A stretch of DNA of 64,000 nt, taken from positions 1-64,000 of the forward strand of contig NZ_ATHL01000153.1 of the NCBI RefSeq assembly GCF_000445125.1, read 5' to 3'. Shown piece after piece: positions 51,736 to 59,864 of this stretch. A model generated the notes under the pieces. It made no database searches and was not told the DNA's origin. It saw only the letters and a program-made list of their open reading frames with translations. The translations under genes and the position numbers were made by a program. Source of the stretch: Novosphingobium lindaniclasticum LE124 (GTDB lineage: Bacteria > Pseudomonadota > Alphaproteobacteria > Sphingomonadales > Sphingomonadaceae). Numbering within the stretch: the stretch's first letter is position 1; each line of letters starts with the position of its first letter.

Positions 51736-54504
51736 TCAGAACTTATACGTGAACCCGGCCAGGAAGCGGCGGCCATAGGTCTGATAGTCGATGATCTGGC
51801 GGCTATCACCCGGATTGGTGGTGATGAACGGCGCGTCGGTCAGGTTCTGACCCTGGATATAGAGGGAAAGCCCCGCCAGCGCGCTGTCCGGCTGGAAGTC
51901 GTAGCCGATCTGGGCGTCGACGATCGTTTCCGAGGCCGCGCGTCGACGGACGCGATTGGCCGAGAAGCCGGAGACTTCACCGATGAACGTGGAACGATAG
52001 CGCACCGAACCGCGCGCGTTGAAGCCCCACTTCTCGAAGTAGGCGGTGCCGTTGGCGACCCACTTCGAATAGCCGGGGAGATCGCCCGAGGGCAGGCCCG
52101 GCTCGGGCGCGATCTTGGTCTTGGTATAGGCGACGCTGCCGGTCACCCCGAAGCCGTCGAGCGCGGACGTGAAGGTGTCGAAGGGCAGGGTGGTGGCCAG
52201 TTCCACGCCGTAGAGCTTGCCGCCCTTGCCGTTGATCGGGATGTTGAGCTGCGCGGTGTCCGATACGGGGATGCCGTTGCCGGGGTCCTGAAGGGCCAGG
52301 CCATCGGTCGGCACGGTGACGTCCATCTTGTAGACGTAGCTCTTCAGTTCCTTCCAGTAGAACTGCGCGGCGATGTAGCCCTTGGCGCCGAAATACTGCT
52401 CGAAGGTCAGATCGAGCGCATTGGCGCGCCACGGGCGAAGATCGGGATTGCCGGATTCGCCGGTGACCTGGGCCACTCCGCCCACGATCGTCGAGTTCCA
52501 GCTCAGCGAGGCGCGCATATCGTCCAGGCGCGGACGGATGATCTCGCGCGCGGCGGCGAAGCGGATCACCGTATCGCTCGGCAGACGCAGCGACATGTTG
52601 AGGCTGGGCAGGACGTCGAGATAGTCGGTGCTGTTGTTGCGTGCCAGCGTGCCGACATTGGGCGAACCGTTGGCGTTCTCGCCCAGGTAGACGGCGGTGG
52701 CGCCCTTCGAGTTCTGATCGGTCCAGTTCGCCTGCACGCCCAGGTTGCCGGTGAATTCACCGATACCGAGATCGGCCTTGAAGTTCGCCTGGGTATAGGC
52801 GGTCATCACCTTTTCGCGAATGGCGTAGCTTTTCACCACGACATCGCCGTAAGGATTGGCGACGAGATTGTAGATCCCGTCCCGCACCAGATCGAGCGGA
52901 TTGTAGCTGATCACCTGGCCCAGGCCGAGGTACTTGAGATTGGTGGTCCCAAGCTGGTACTTCTCGGGCACGGGCACGCTGGTCAGGCCGTCGGTATTGG
53001 CCGCGAGGCCGAGGAAGTATTCTTCCGGCACCAGCGACTTGGACCTGTTGGTGTAGTTCCAGCCGACCTGGATCGAGCTGAGCGCGCCGGCGTCGAACTT
53101 CTTCTCGACCTCGGTGCGGAACTGCCAGAGCTGGTCCTTCACCTTGCGATCGTTGTAGTAGCCGTCCTGACCGCCGCGGATCGCGGTGCCGTCGGGCGCG
53201 ATCTGCGTGCCGCCCCAGCCCTGCGGCGAGGTCAGCACGATCTGGTTCCAGTCGCCGTAGTCGATGCCGTGCGTGAAGCTGGCGCCCTGGGAGCTATTGA
53301 GGAAGCCGATGGTATCGGTGGCGCCCGCCGGGAAACGTCCCGTGCCCGAGTAACTCTCCACCGTCAGTTCGTTGCGGTCGGTCTTCGAATAGCTGACGTC
53401 GAACATGGCGTTCCAGCCATTGTCGCCTTCCCACTTGTTGTTCCACCCGAACGAATAGAGCTTGGCGTGGCGCTGGAACACGTCGTTGCGCACGATGCCC
53501 TTGACGTCGTCGAAGCTGCCGGACGTGATCAGGCCGTTCTCGGCGGTGTAGCCGGGGTTGAGCGTGGCATTGCCGTAAAGCGGCATTTCGATGCCGCGCT
53601 TGATCTGGTCGTCCTTGAAGTCCGAGTAGAAGCCGTCGATCGTCGAGGTGAACTGCGGCACCGGTCGCCACTGCAGCGTGCCGTTGAGACCCAGACGCTT
53701 GAGCTTGGTGGAGGTGTTGTAGGACTTCTGGCCGGTGATGACGCGGTTGCCGTCCGGCGCGGGATCGTAGCCCCAGGCGTTGAATTCCTGGATCTGGTAG
53801 GGTTCGTCCGTATAGCTGGCGCCCAGCGCGATGCCGATCGTATCGTTGGCGAACTGGTCCACGTACATGCCGTTGACGCGGTAGCCCAGGTCGTCCGAAC
53901 CGACGTTGAGCTTGCCGAGGTCGGCATAGGATCCGCGCGCGCCCACGGTGAAGATGCGCTTGCCGGTGTCCAGGGGACGGATCGTGCGCATGTCCACGGT
54001 GCCGGAAAGGCCCTGGCCGACCAGGCTGGCCATCGGCGTCTTGTAGACGTTGACGGCGCTGACGACCTCGCTCGGGTACTGGTCGTATTCCACGGCGCGA
54101 TTGTCACCGGTGGAAGTCTGTTCGCGGCCGTTCAACAGCGTGGTCGAGAAGTCGGGCGCGAAACCGCGAATGGCGATCGCGTTGGAGCGGCCCGAAACGC
54201 GCTGCGAGGTCAGGCCGGGCAGGCGAGCGATCGATTCCGCGATCGAGGCGTCGGGCAGCTTGCCGATGTCCTCGGCCGATACCGATTCGACGATCTGCTC
54301 AGCCCGCTTCTTCTTGTTGACCGCCGATTCAAGGCTGGCGCGAAAGCCGGTGACGACGATCGACTGGCCGTCCTGCGCATCGCCTTCTGCAGCCGCTTCC
54401 TGGGCGGCGGCCGGCGCACCGGCCAGGAACGCTATCGTCAGGGCAAGCGAGGACGTTTGACGGCGCGAAAGGCGACGGCCTGAAAAATTCCTGCAAAACG
54501 ACAT
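51736..54504 (-). CDS. TonB-dependent receptor for malto-oligosaccharides (MalA-like)
   Basis: 922 residues from the ATG at 54504 (AGGAGGAGGA upstream). A signal peptide (TSSLALTIAFLAGAPAAAQE) is followed by a plug domain with QSIVVTGFRASLESAVNKKK, DASIAESIARLPGLTSQRVS, NAIAIRGFAPDFSTTLLNGR and VDMRTIRPLDTGKRIFTVGA. The barrel ends in GRRFLAGFTYKF (aromatic last residue). This is the receptor type that brings malto-oligosaccharides into the periplasm in Caulobacter and sphingomonads. It is the first gene of the operon with three alpha-glucan enzymes and is divergent from the LacI gene. The substrate call rests on this context. Confidence 0.92.
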   Translation of the reverse strand: MSFCRNFSGRRLSRRQTSSLALTIAFLAGAPAAAQEAAAEGDAQDGQSIVVTGFRASLESAVNKKKRAEQIVESVSAEDIGKLPDASIAESIARLPGLTSQRVSGRSNAIAIRGFAPDFSTTLLNGREQTSTGDNRAVEYDQYPSEVVSAVNVYKTPMASLVGQGLSGTVDMRTIRPLDTGKRIFTVGARGSYADLGKLNVGSDDLGYRVNGMYVDQFANDTIGIALGASYTDEPYQIQEFNAWGYDPAPDGNRVITGQKSYNTSTKLKRLGLNGTLQWRPVPQFTSTIDGFYSDFKDDQIKRGIEMPLYGNATLNPGYTAENGLITSGSFDDVKGIVRNDVFQRHAKLYSFGWNNKWEGDNGWNAMFDVSYSKTDRNELTVESYSGTGRFPAGATDTIGFLNSSQGASFTHGIDYGDWNQIVLTSPQGWGGTQIAPDGTAIRGGQDGYYNDRKVKDQLWQFRTEVEKKFDAGALSSIQVGWNYTNRSKSLVPEEYFLGLAANTDGLTSVPVPEKYQLGTTNLKYLGLGQVISYNPLDLVRDGIYNLVANPYGDVVVKSYAIREKVMTAYTQANFKADLGIGEFTGNLGVQANWTDQNSKGATAVYLGENANGSPNVGTLARNNSTDYLDVLPSLNMSLRLPSDTVIRFAAAREIIRPRLDDMRASLSWNSTIVGGVAQVTGESGNPDLRPWRANALDLTFEQYFGAKGYIAAQFYWKELKSYVYKMDVTVPTDGLALQDPGNGIPVSDTAQLNIPINGKGGKLYGVELATTLPFDTFTSALDGFGVTGSVAYTKTKIAPEPGLPSGDLPGYSKWVANGTAYFEKWGFNARGSVRYRSTFIGEVSGFSANRVRRRAASETIVDAQIGYDFQPDSALAGLSLYIQGQNLTDAPFITTNPGDSRQIIDYQTYGRRFLAGFTYKF

Positions 54505-54639
54505 CCTGTCCTCCTCCTGCGAATGATCGCCCGGCCTCTGGATGATGCGAGACGGGCGGGGAAGATCCGGCATTTTCGCGTTGCCGTTCTTCCTCTCACC
54601 CCGTCGCTTAGGACGCGACAGAAGAATGCATAATATGGC

Positions 54640-54647
54640 ATACGTAT
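54640..54647. promoter_or_regulatory. Short palindrome in the divergent receptor/LacI promoter region
   Basis: ATACGTAT is an 8-base palindrome with a central CG, 136 bases upstream of the receptor start. LacI-family half-sites often meet at a central CG. It is weaker than the 18-base dyad at 54673 and may be only promoter AT-rich sequence. Confidence 0.25.
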
Positions 54648-54672
54648 ACGCAAGTGCCGTGCAGCCACGTTG

Positions 54673-54690
54673 CGTTGCACAATTGCAACG
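54673..54690. promoter_or_regulatory. Candidate LacI-family operator
   Basis: CGTTGCACAATTGCAACG is a perfect inverted repeat, 7-base arms with a 4-base centre (CAAT), in the 251-base region between the TonB receptor (leftward) and the LacI regulator (rightward). Its length and dyad are those of LacI-type operators. It is 66 bases before the LacI ATG and 169 before the receptor ATG. Binding is inferred. Confidence 0.5.
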
Positions 54691-54755
54691 TCGTGAGGGA
54701 AGCGTTGGCCCGCAGAAATTCAGGGCCTTTCAAAGGGATCTCGAAAGAAAAAAAG

Positions 54756-55790
54756 ATGGGCCGCAAACCGAGCAACAGGCCGACCAGTTTCGACATCGCC
54801 TATAGGGCGGGCGTGTCACAGCCCACCGTAAGCCGTGCCTTGCGCGGCAGCAAGGCGGTGAGCGCGGCCACGCGGGCCCGGATCGAGGCGATCGCGCGCG
54901 AGCTGAACTATTCGGTCGACAAGAACGCTTCCTCGCTACGCTCCCAGCGGTCGAACACGATCGCGCTGCTGTTCTTCGAGGAGCAGACGCCCGACGATTC
55001 CAAGATCAATCCGTTCTTTCTCGCGATGCTCGGATCGATCACCCGGCAGTGCGCGAACCGGGGGCTGGACCTGCTCATCTCGTTCCAGAAGATGGAAGAC
55101 GACTGGCACGTCCGCTATCAGGACAGTCACCGTGCCGACGGCCTGATCCTGCTCGGCTATGGCGACTACACGCTCTACGAAAGCCGGCTGCGACAACTGG
55201 TGGGACAGGGAACGCAGTTCGTGCGCTGGGGTTCCGTGAACGAGGAGAACATCGGCGCCACCGTGGGATCGGACAATTTCGGGGCAGGCCGTCTGGCCGG
55301 CGAGCACCTGATCGGACTGGGTCGGCGGCGGATCGCCTTCCTGGGCCAAGCCGACGAGCACTATCCCGAATTCGCCGAGCGCTATCGCGGCCTTCGCGCC
55401 GCCATGGCATCGGCCGGCCTCGACTGCGATCCGGCGCTTCAATGCGACACCATCAGTCACGAAAACCTCGGCCAGGCGGCGATGCGGTCCCTCATCGACA
55501 AGGGCGTGGAATTCGACGCCGTCTTCGCCGCCAGCGATCTCATCGCCATCGGCGCCATGCGCGCGCTCTCCGCGGCGGGGCGCGCGATTCCGCGCGATGT
55601 GGCGGTCATGGGCTTCGACGATCTGCCGGCGGCCAGCATGACCAATCCGCCTCTCACTACCGTGATGCAGGATCTCAAGGGCGCGGGCGAGCGACTGGTG
55701 GAGACGCTCGCGGCGCTGATCGAGGATGCGCCGCTTCCGGAGACGACCCTGGGGGGAAAGCTGATCGTGCGGGGCAGCACTTCGGCCTGA
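54756..55790 (+). CDS. LacI-family transcriptional regulator
   Basis: 344 residues from the ATG at 54756. The N-terminus has the LacI headpiece (RPTSFDIAYRAGVSQPTVSR, ALRGSKAVSAATRARIEAIA) and the hinge ELNYSVDKNASSLRSQRSNT. The effector domain is a complete periplasmic-binding fold (GADNFGAGRLAGEHL-like SDNFGAGRLAGEHLIGLGRR; MGFDDLPAASMTNPPLTTVM). Divergent to a TonB-starch operon, it most likely represses it until maltose or a derivative is present. The ribosome site is poor, so low expression is likely; an ATG at 54654 is in frame but the extra residues are not conserved-looking. Confidence 0.88.
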   Translation: MGRKPSNRPTSFDIAYRAGVSQPTVSRALRGSKAVSAATRARIEAIARELNYSVDKNASSLRSQRSNTIALLFFEEQTPDDSKINPFFLAMLGSITRQCANRGLDLLISFQKMEDDWHVRYQDSHRADGLILLGYGDYTLYESRLRQLVGQGTQFVRWGSVNEENIGATVGSDNFGAGRLAGEHLIGLGRRRIAFLGQADEHYPEFAERYRGLRAAMASAGLDCDPALQCDTISHENLGQAAMRSLIDKGVEFDAVFAASDLIAIGAMRALSAAGRAIPRDVAVMGFDDLPAASMTNPPLTTVMQDLKGAGERLVETLAALIEDAPLPETTLGGKLIVRGSTSA

Positions 55791-55925
55791 AGTGGATGAA
55801 CGATCATGTATTCGTATGCGTGTTGCCGAGGCCGGAGCGCCGTGCGAGTGCCGCGGAAGGCGTGAAAACGGCGGATAGCCTCGGCCGCGACAGGATCTCG
55901 GCGCCGACAGGGAAGAGGAAATGCG

Positions 55926-57431
55926 ATGAGGGCAGCGACGGCGCTCGAAAAGCCGAGACAGGGCTGGGCCGGACTTTGGAACATCAGCTTCGGCTTCTTC
56001 GGCATCCAGATTGGCTTCGCGCTTCAGAACGCGAACATGAGCCGCGTCTTCCAGTCGCTGGGATCGTCGATCGACGACCTCCCCGCGCTCTGGATCGCCG
56101 CGCCCCTGACGGGACTGCTGGTGCAGCCGATCGTGGGCCATCTTTCCGATCGCACGTGGCTGGGCAGGCTGGGCCGCAGGCGCCCCTATTTCCTGGCGGG
56201 CGCCGTGCTGGCGACGATCGCTCTGCTGGCCATGCCGGAAAGCGGCGGCCTGCTGATGGCGGCGATGTTGCTATGGATGCTGGATGCCAGCCTGAACATT
56301 TCGATGGAGCCGTTCCGCGCTTTCGTCGGAGACATGCTGCGCAAGGACCAGCACACTGCCGGTTACGCGGTGCAGACCGCCTTCATCGGCGCGGGTGCGG
56401 TCGCGGGCTCGCTGTTTCCTTACGTGCTGGACCATCTGGGGGTCAGCAACCTTGCGGAGCCTGGCGGCATTCCCGACACGGTGCGATTCAGCTTCCGGGC
56501 CGGCGGCGTCATCCTGCTGCTGGCCGTGCTCTGGACCGTGCTGACCACGCGCGAATACGCTCCGGAGCAGCAGGCGGCCTTTCACGAGGCGGAAGCGAGC
56601 GAGGCGAGCGCAGGCGCGCGGAGCCTGGCCGCGCGCAGCAAGTGGTCCGCCCTGCCCTGGATCGCGGCGGGCGCGTTCGTCGCTTCGGTCGTGCGCTTCT
56701 GGAACCTGGAGAAGGAAGTCTACCTCCTCGGCGCATTGCTGGCCGGATATGGACTGGCCGTGCTCGCGGCAATCGGATTGGCCCGGGCCGGGCGCGGCAC
56801 GTCCATGCTGGCGGGGATCGTCGGGGACTTCTCGGGCATGCCGCCGATCATGAAGCGGCTTGCGTTCGTGCAGTTCTTCAGTTGGTCCGCGCTGTTCATC
56901 ATGTGGATCAACACGACGCCGGTGGTGGCCCAGTATCATTTCGGCTCAGCCGATCCGGCCAGCGCGGCATACCAGGCGGCAGGCAACTGGGTGGGCGTGC
57001 TGTTCTCGGTCTACAACGGCGTCGCCGCGATCGCCGCCCTCGCGCTGCTGCCCCGCCTTGCCGAGCGGCTGGGCAAGGCGCGGACTCACGCGGCCTGTCT
57101 GGTTCTGGGTGCGTCGGGGTTCGCCGGTTTCATGGTTACGCGCGATCCCGATCTTCTGATCGTTTGTGAGATCGGGATCGGCGTCGCCTGGGCGTCGATC
57201 CTGGCGATGCCTTACGCCATTCTCGCCAGCAATCTGCCGCAATCGAAGCTGGGTGTGTTCATGGGGCTGTTCAACGTCTTCGTCGTCCTGCCGCAGCTTC
57301 TGGTGGCGACCGTCATGGGCTCTATCATGAAGGCCTTCTTCCCCGGCGAACCGATCTGGACGATGGGCTTCGCGGCCGGAACGTTGCTGGTGGCGGCGTT
57401 CGCCTCGCTGCGTCTGGGGCGCGATGTCTGA
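55926..57431 (+). CDS. MFS sugar transporter, SLC45/MalT-like (GPH-type)
   Basis: 501 residues with 12 membrane segments. Hallmarks of the SLC45/sucrose-maltose proton-symporter branch: WNISFGFFGIQIGFALQNAN, LTGLLVQPIVGHLSDRTWLG (with the R-x-G-R-R-R-P-Y loop, RLGRRRPYFLAGAV) and MLDASLNISMEPFRAFVGDM, followed by late SILAMPYAILASNLPQSKLG. In Xanthomonas, Caulobacter and sphingomonads this family moves maltose or sucrose across the inner membrane. It lies 135 bases behind the LacI gene and completes the alpha-glucan locus. The start has GAGGAA upstream. Confidence 0.9.
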   Translation: MRAATALEKPRQGWAGLWNISFGFFGIQIGFALQNANMSRVFQSLGSSIDDLPALWIAAPLTGLLVQPIVGHLSDRTWLGRLGRRRPYFLAGAVLATIALLAMPESGGLLMAAMLLWMLDASLNISMEPFRAFVGDMLRKDQHTAGYAVQTAFIGAGAVAGSLFPYVLDHLGVSNLAEPGGIPDTVRFSFRAGGVILLLAVLWTVLTTREYAPEQQAAFHEAEASEASAGARSLAARSKWSALPWIAAGAFVASVVRFWNLEKEVYLLGALLAGYGLAVLAAIGLARAGRGTSMLAGIVGDFSGMPPIMKRLAFVQFFSWSALFIMWINTTPVVAQYHFGSADPASAAYQAAGNWVGVLFSVYNGVAAIAALALLPRLAERLGKARTHAACLVLGASGFAGFMVTRDPDLLIVCEIGIGVAWASILAMPYAILASNLPQSKLGVFMGLFNVFVVLPQLLVATVMGSIMKAFFPGEPIWTMGFAAGTLLVAAFASLRLGRDV

Positions 57432-57945
57432 GGATCGGGCGAGGCCGGATGCGCCGATCTCGCCCGGCGGCTTCGCGAAAGTACGCATGTGCCGGGGGCC
57501 TGCCCGGGATCTCGTGATCTGCGCCTCTCTGGCGGCGGCAAGACGCGTGTGGTGCGAACGACCCGCCCACTTCAATGCCCTGCCGATTTGCGGGCCGGCT
57601 CGATGGATTCGCGGATAAGCGGCATCCGCCGGCGTTCGGATCGCACCACAAGATAGCCTTTCGCTTCGATGACGGGCGGACGCGTGTCCAGCCGGAGAAC
57701 CCGGATGCGGCTGTCGGACGGGCATTCCTTCGCGAACGAGCAGCACTTCGCCGGCGATGCCCTTTCACGCCCTAGCGTCGTAAGCGCAAACCGGGTGGGC
57801 GTCGACGCGGGGTGGGACCGCCTTATGCAATTTCAATGATCCAGAGCAGATGACGATCTGGATTCATCACGCCCATCCGGTCGATCTCTGCGGCATCGAC
57901 CTTTCTCGGAAAGTCGATGAAAACGCAGTGGCAAGGAGCTTTTTC
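57432..57945. other. Intergenic stretch with no recognisable gene
   Basis: 514 bases downstream of the sugar transporter. I checked frames on both strands and saw only short arginine- and proline-rich translations typical of GC-rich noise. It probably holds the promoter of the small operon at 57946. Confidence 0.4.
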
Positions 57946-58215
57946 ATGGCCGAATCTTCCAACATCCCGGAGCCCGACCAAGACAATTCCGTGCTCTATG
58001 TCGGCCAGGATCGGGCCGGACATTGGCTAGTTCAGGAGAATCACGGCCGCCTGGAAGGCCGGTTCATCTCGGGACAATCCGCCTATCGCTTCGCTCGAAG
58101 CGAGGTTCACGCATTTCCGGGCGCCACCCTCGTCGTCACCAGGGAATGGATTGAGCCCATCATCCCCTTCGACCTTGCGCCCGTTGCTCGCGCAAGTTCC
58201 GAGCAGACGACGTGA
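57946..58215 (+). CDS. Conserved-looking hypothetical protein
   Basis: 89 residues from the ATG at 57946, with AAGGAG 7 bases upstream; an earlier frame to 57850 is not needed. The sequence VLYVGQDRAGHWLVQENHGR, then LEGRFISGQSAYRFARSEVH and GATLVVTREWIEPIIPF, looks like a compact beta-rich domain with an N-terminal acidic region. I do not recognise the family with certainty; it resembles small DUF2188-like proteins. It starts a three-gene group with tight overlaps. Confidence 0.6.
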   Translation: MAESSNIPEPDQDNSVLYVGQDRAGHWLVQENHGRLEGRFISGQSAYRFARSEVHAFPGATLVVTREWIEPIIPFDLAPVARASSEQTT

Positions 58216-58235
58216 CGGGAGGAGAGGAGAAGCCG

Positions 58236-58718
58236 ATGCTCTTTGCCATGTCCCTGCCGGGAAGAGCGCCTGCGCCGCTCGTTTCGGTCGTGCTTTCTGC
58301 ATGCGAAGATCCCCGTTGGCCTCGGCTGAAGGCGAGGCTGCAGGCTTTGCGCTCGAAAGGCCGGAGATCGGTCCGCATCGTCGATGTGAATTGCGGCGAC
58401 GGCGGCTTGCTGATTCGGGCTGCCAGCCATGCTCGATCCCTGGGCTTCCTGGCGATCGAAGCGGTCGGGCTGGACAGTAGCACATGCCATATCGAGGATG
58501 CGCGTCAAAGGGCACGATCTCTGGACGATCTGGCGATCGGCCTTCGTTTCGATGTCGGAGAGCCTGGGCCGCAACTGGAGGCAGAGGCGGAGTTTCCCGC
58601 AGATATCCTCCTGTTCGAGGCGCCGACACGCTTATCGCCAAGGCTGCGCGGTGCGGTGAGGCGTGCCGGGAATATTGCCCTGCGTATCAGCCCTTCTCAA
58701 AGGCAGGCGTGCACATGA
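58236..58718 (+). CDS. SAM-dependent methyltransferase-like protein
   Basis: 160 residues from the ATG at 58236 (GAGGAGA upstream); a GTG at 58212 overlaps the previous stop. A class-I motif I is visible, RSVRIVDVNCGDGGLLIRAA (D-x-N-C-G-D-G), then EAVGLDSSTCHIEDARQRAR, the region that would hold the ribose-binding acidic residue. Motifs II and III are weak, and the protein is shorter than most. It overlaps the next gene by 4 bases (ATGA). Target unknown. Confidence 0.55.
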   Translation: MLFAMSLPGRAPAPLVSVVLSACEDPRWPRLKARLQALRSKGRRSVRIVDVNCGDGGLLIRAASHARSLGFLAIEAVGLDSSTCHIEDARQRARSLDDLAIGLRFDVGEPGPQLEAEAEFPADILLFEAPTRLSPRLRGAVRRAGNIALRISPSQRQACT

Positions 58719-58984
58719 CGCGCCGCGATCTTCTCTGGAGAGGAGGGGGGGCGAGTCTGTTCGTCTGCGGCCCTACCGCTGCTCTACTCACGCCCAACGG
58801 CGCCGCTGGATTGCAGGAGATCATGACGCTGACCGGCATTGGGGTCACGATCCTGGGTCTGGTCTTGATCGTGCAGGGAAAGAAGGCGGCACTGGCGCTT
58901 CGGGTCGAGAGGAGTTCGCACCGCATGCTTCCAACGCTTATCCGCACGCGTCGACGGGAACGGCGCGCAAAGCGCCAAGGCTGA
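58715..58984 (+). CDS. Small membrane protein, translationally coupled
   Basis: 89 residues, starting inside the methyltransferase-like gene's stop (ATGA). A Tat-like or simple signal start (TRRDLLWRGGGASLFVCGPT) leads to a hydrophobic stretch and then EIMTLTGIGVTILGLVLIVQ (one certain TM helix), followed by a very basic C-terminus (RRRERRAKRQG). The family is not recognised. Coupling to two other small genes suggests a small complex. Confidence 0.55.
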   Translation: MTRRDLLWRGGGASLFVCGPTAALLTPNGAAGLQEIMTLTGIGVTILGLVLIVQGKKAALALRVERSSHRMLPTLIRTRRRERRAKRQG

Positions 58985-59084
58985 CATCGCCTTTCAGGGA
59001 CAGCTCCGATGAAGCACTTTCACGGCCTCGCCGGCAAGGTAAGCGGGCAAGTGGCTTGAAAGAGCTGCGCTACACGGCGTCGAT

Positions 59085-59858
59085 TCAGGAGAGAACGCGC
59101 CGGACGAAGCTGATCGCCGCTTTCAAGCCATCCGGCGCTACACTGTGGTTGGTGCCTGGCGAGACATGGGTTTCCACCGTGACGCCGGCCTCCGCGAGCG
59201 CGGCTGCGGCCAGCTCTAGCGACCGGAAGGGCACGACCTCGTCCTCGGTGCCATGGATCAGCAGCACCGGCGGGCGGCTTGCGATTTCCGATTTCAGCCG
59301 TTCCGGGGCGACCAGCATGCCGGAGATACCGATGATGCCTGCGACGGCGTCCGCCCGCCGCAGCCCGACATGTAGCGCCATCATCGTCCCCTGGCTGAAA
59401 CCAAGGAGGATCAAGCGGTCGCCGGTCAGGCCCAAGGCTTCCAACTCCGCGCTGACGAACGCATCGAGCCCTGACGCGGCCGCGTCGGCGCCGGCAGCGC
59501 GTTCGGCCATCGAGAACGTCTCGATGGCCCACCACTGGTGAGCGGCAGCCAGGGACGGGATCCGTCCAGGAGCGTTGGGGGCGACGAAGGCTGTCTCCGG
59601 AAGCGCGGGCTGCATCAAGGCAGCGAGCGAAATGAGGTCGTCGCCGTTCGACCCGTAGCCATGGATCAGGACGACGAGCGCATCAGGCTTGCCGCCGGAC
59701 AACGGCGAGAGGCGAGGACCGTCGAGCAAGTTGATGGTTCCTTTGCGATTTGGGACAGCTGCATGGGCAGGGTACACCGTCGGTGGAATAGCGGAAGGGG
59801 TGCAGCGCTCCCCGTCGCACCGGATTCCGGGTGACTTGACTGACAGGATTACCTGCAC
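59085..59858 (-). CDS. Phospholipase/carboxylesterase-family hydrolase
   Basis: 257 residues as read from the GTG at 59858; a TTG near 59730 with AGGA upstream would give about 215 residues, closer to the family. The abhydrolase_2 core is intact: ALVVLIHGYGSNGDDLISLA, LILLGFSQGTMMALHVGLRR (Ser nucleophile), LLIHGTEDEVVPFRSLELA (Asp) and SPGTNHSVAPDGLKAAISF (His). Members cleave short acyl esters or lipid-linked thioesters. It lies 6 bases downstream of the four-PAS kinase on the same strand, so they may be co-transcribed. Confidence 0.8.
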   Translation of the reverse strand: MQVILSVKSPGIRCDGERCTPSAIPPTVYPAHAAVPNRKGTINLLDGPRLSPLSGGKPDALVVLIHGYGSNGDDLISLAALMQPALPETAFVAPNAPGRIPSLAAAHQWWAIETFSMAERAAGADAAASGLDAFVSAELEALGLTGDRLILLGFSQGTMMALHVGLRRADAVAGIIGISGMLVAPERLKSEIASRPPVLLIHGTEDEVVPFRSLELAAAALAEAGVTVETHVSPGTNHSVAPDGLKAAISFVRRVLS

Positions 59859-59864
59859 GCCTTC

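Noticed and set aside
51625..54483. A 952-codon open frame opposite the TonB receptor
   Set aside because: It is the antisense image of the receptor; composition lacks protein motifs and the receptor has clear domains.
55049..57169. A 706-codon open frame overlapping LacI and the MFS gene
   Set aside because: Frame-shifted image of two well-supported genes, arginine-rich throughout.
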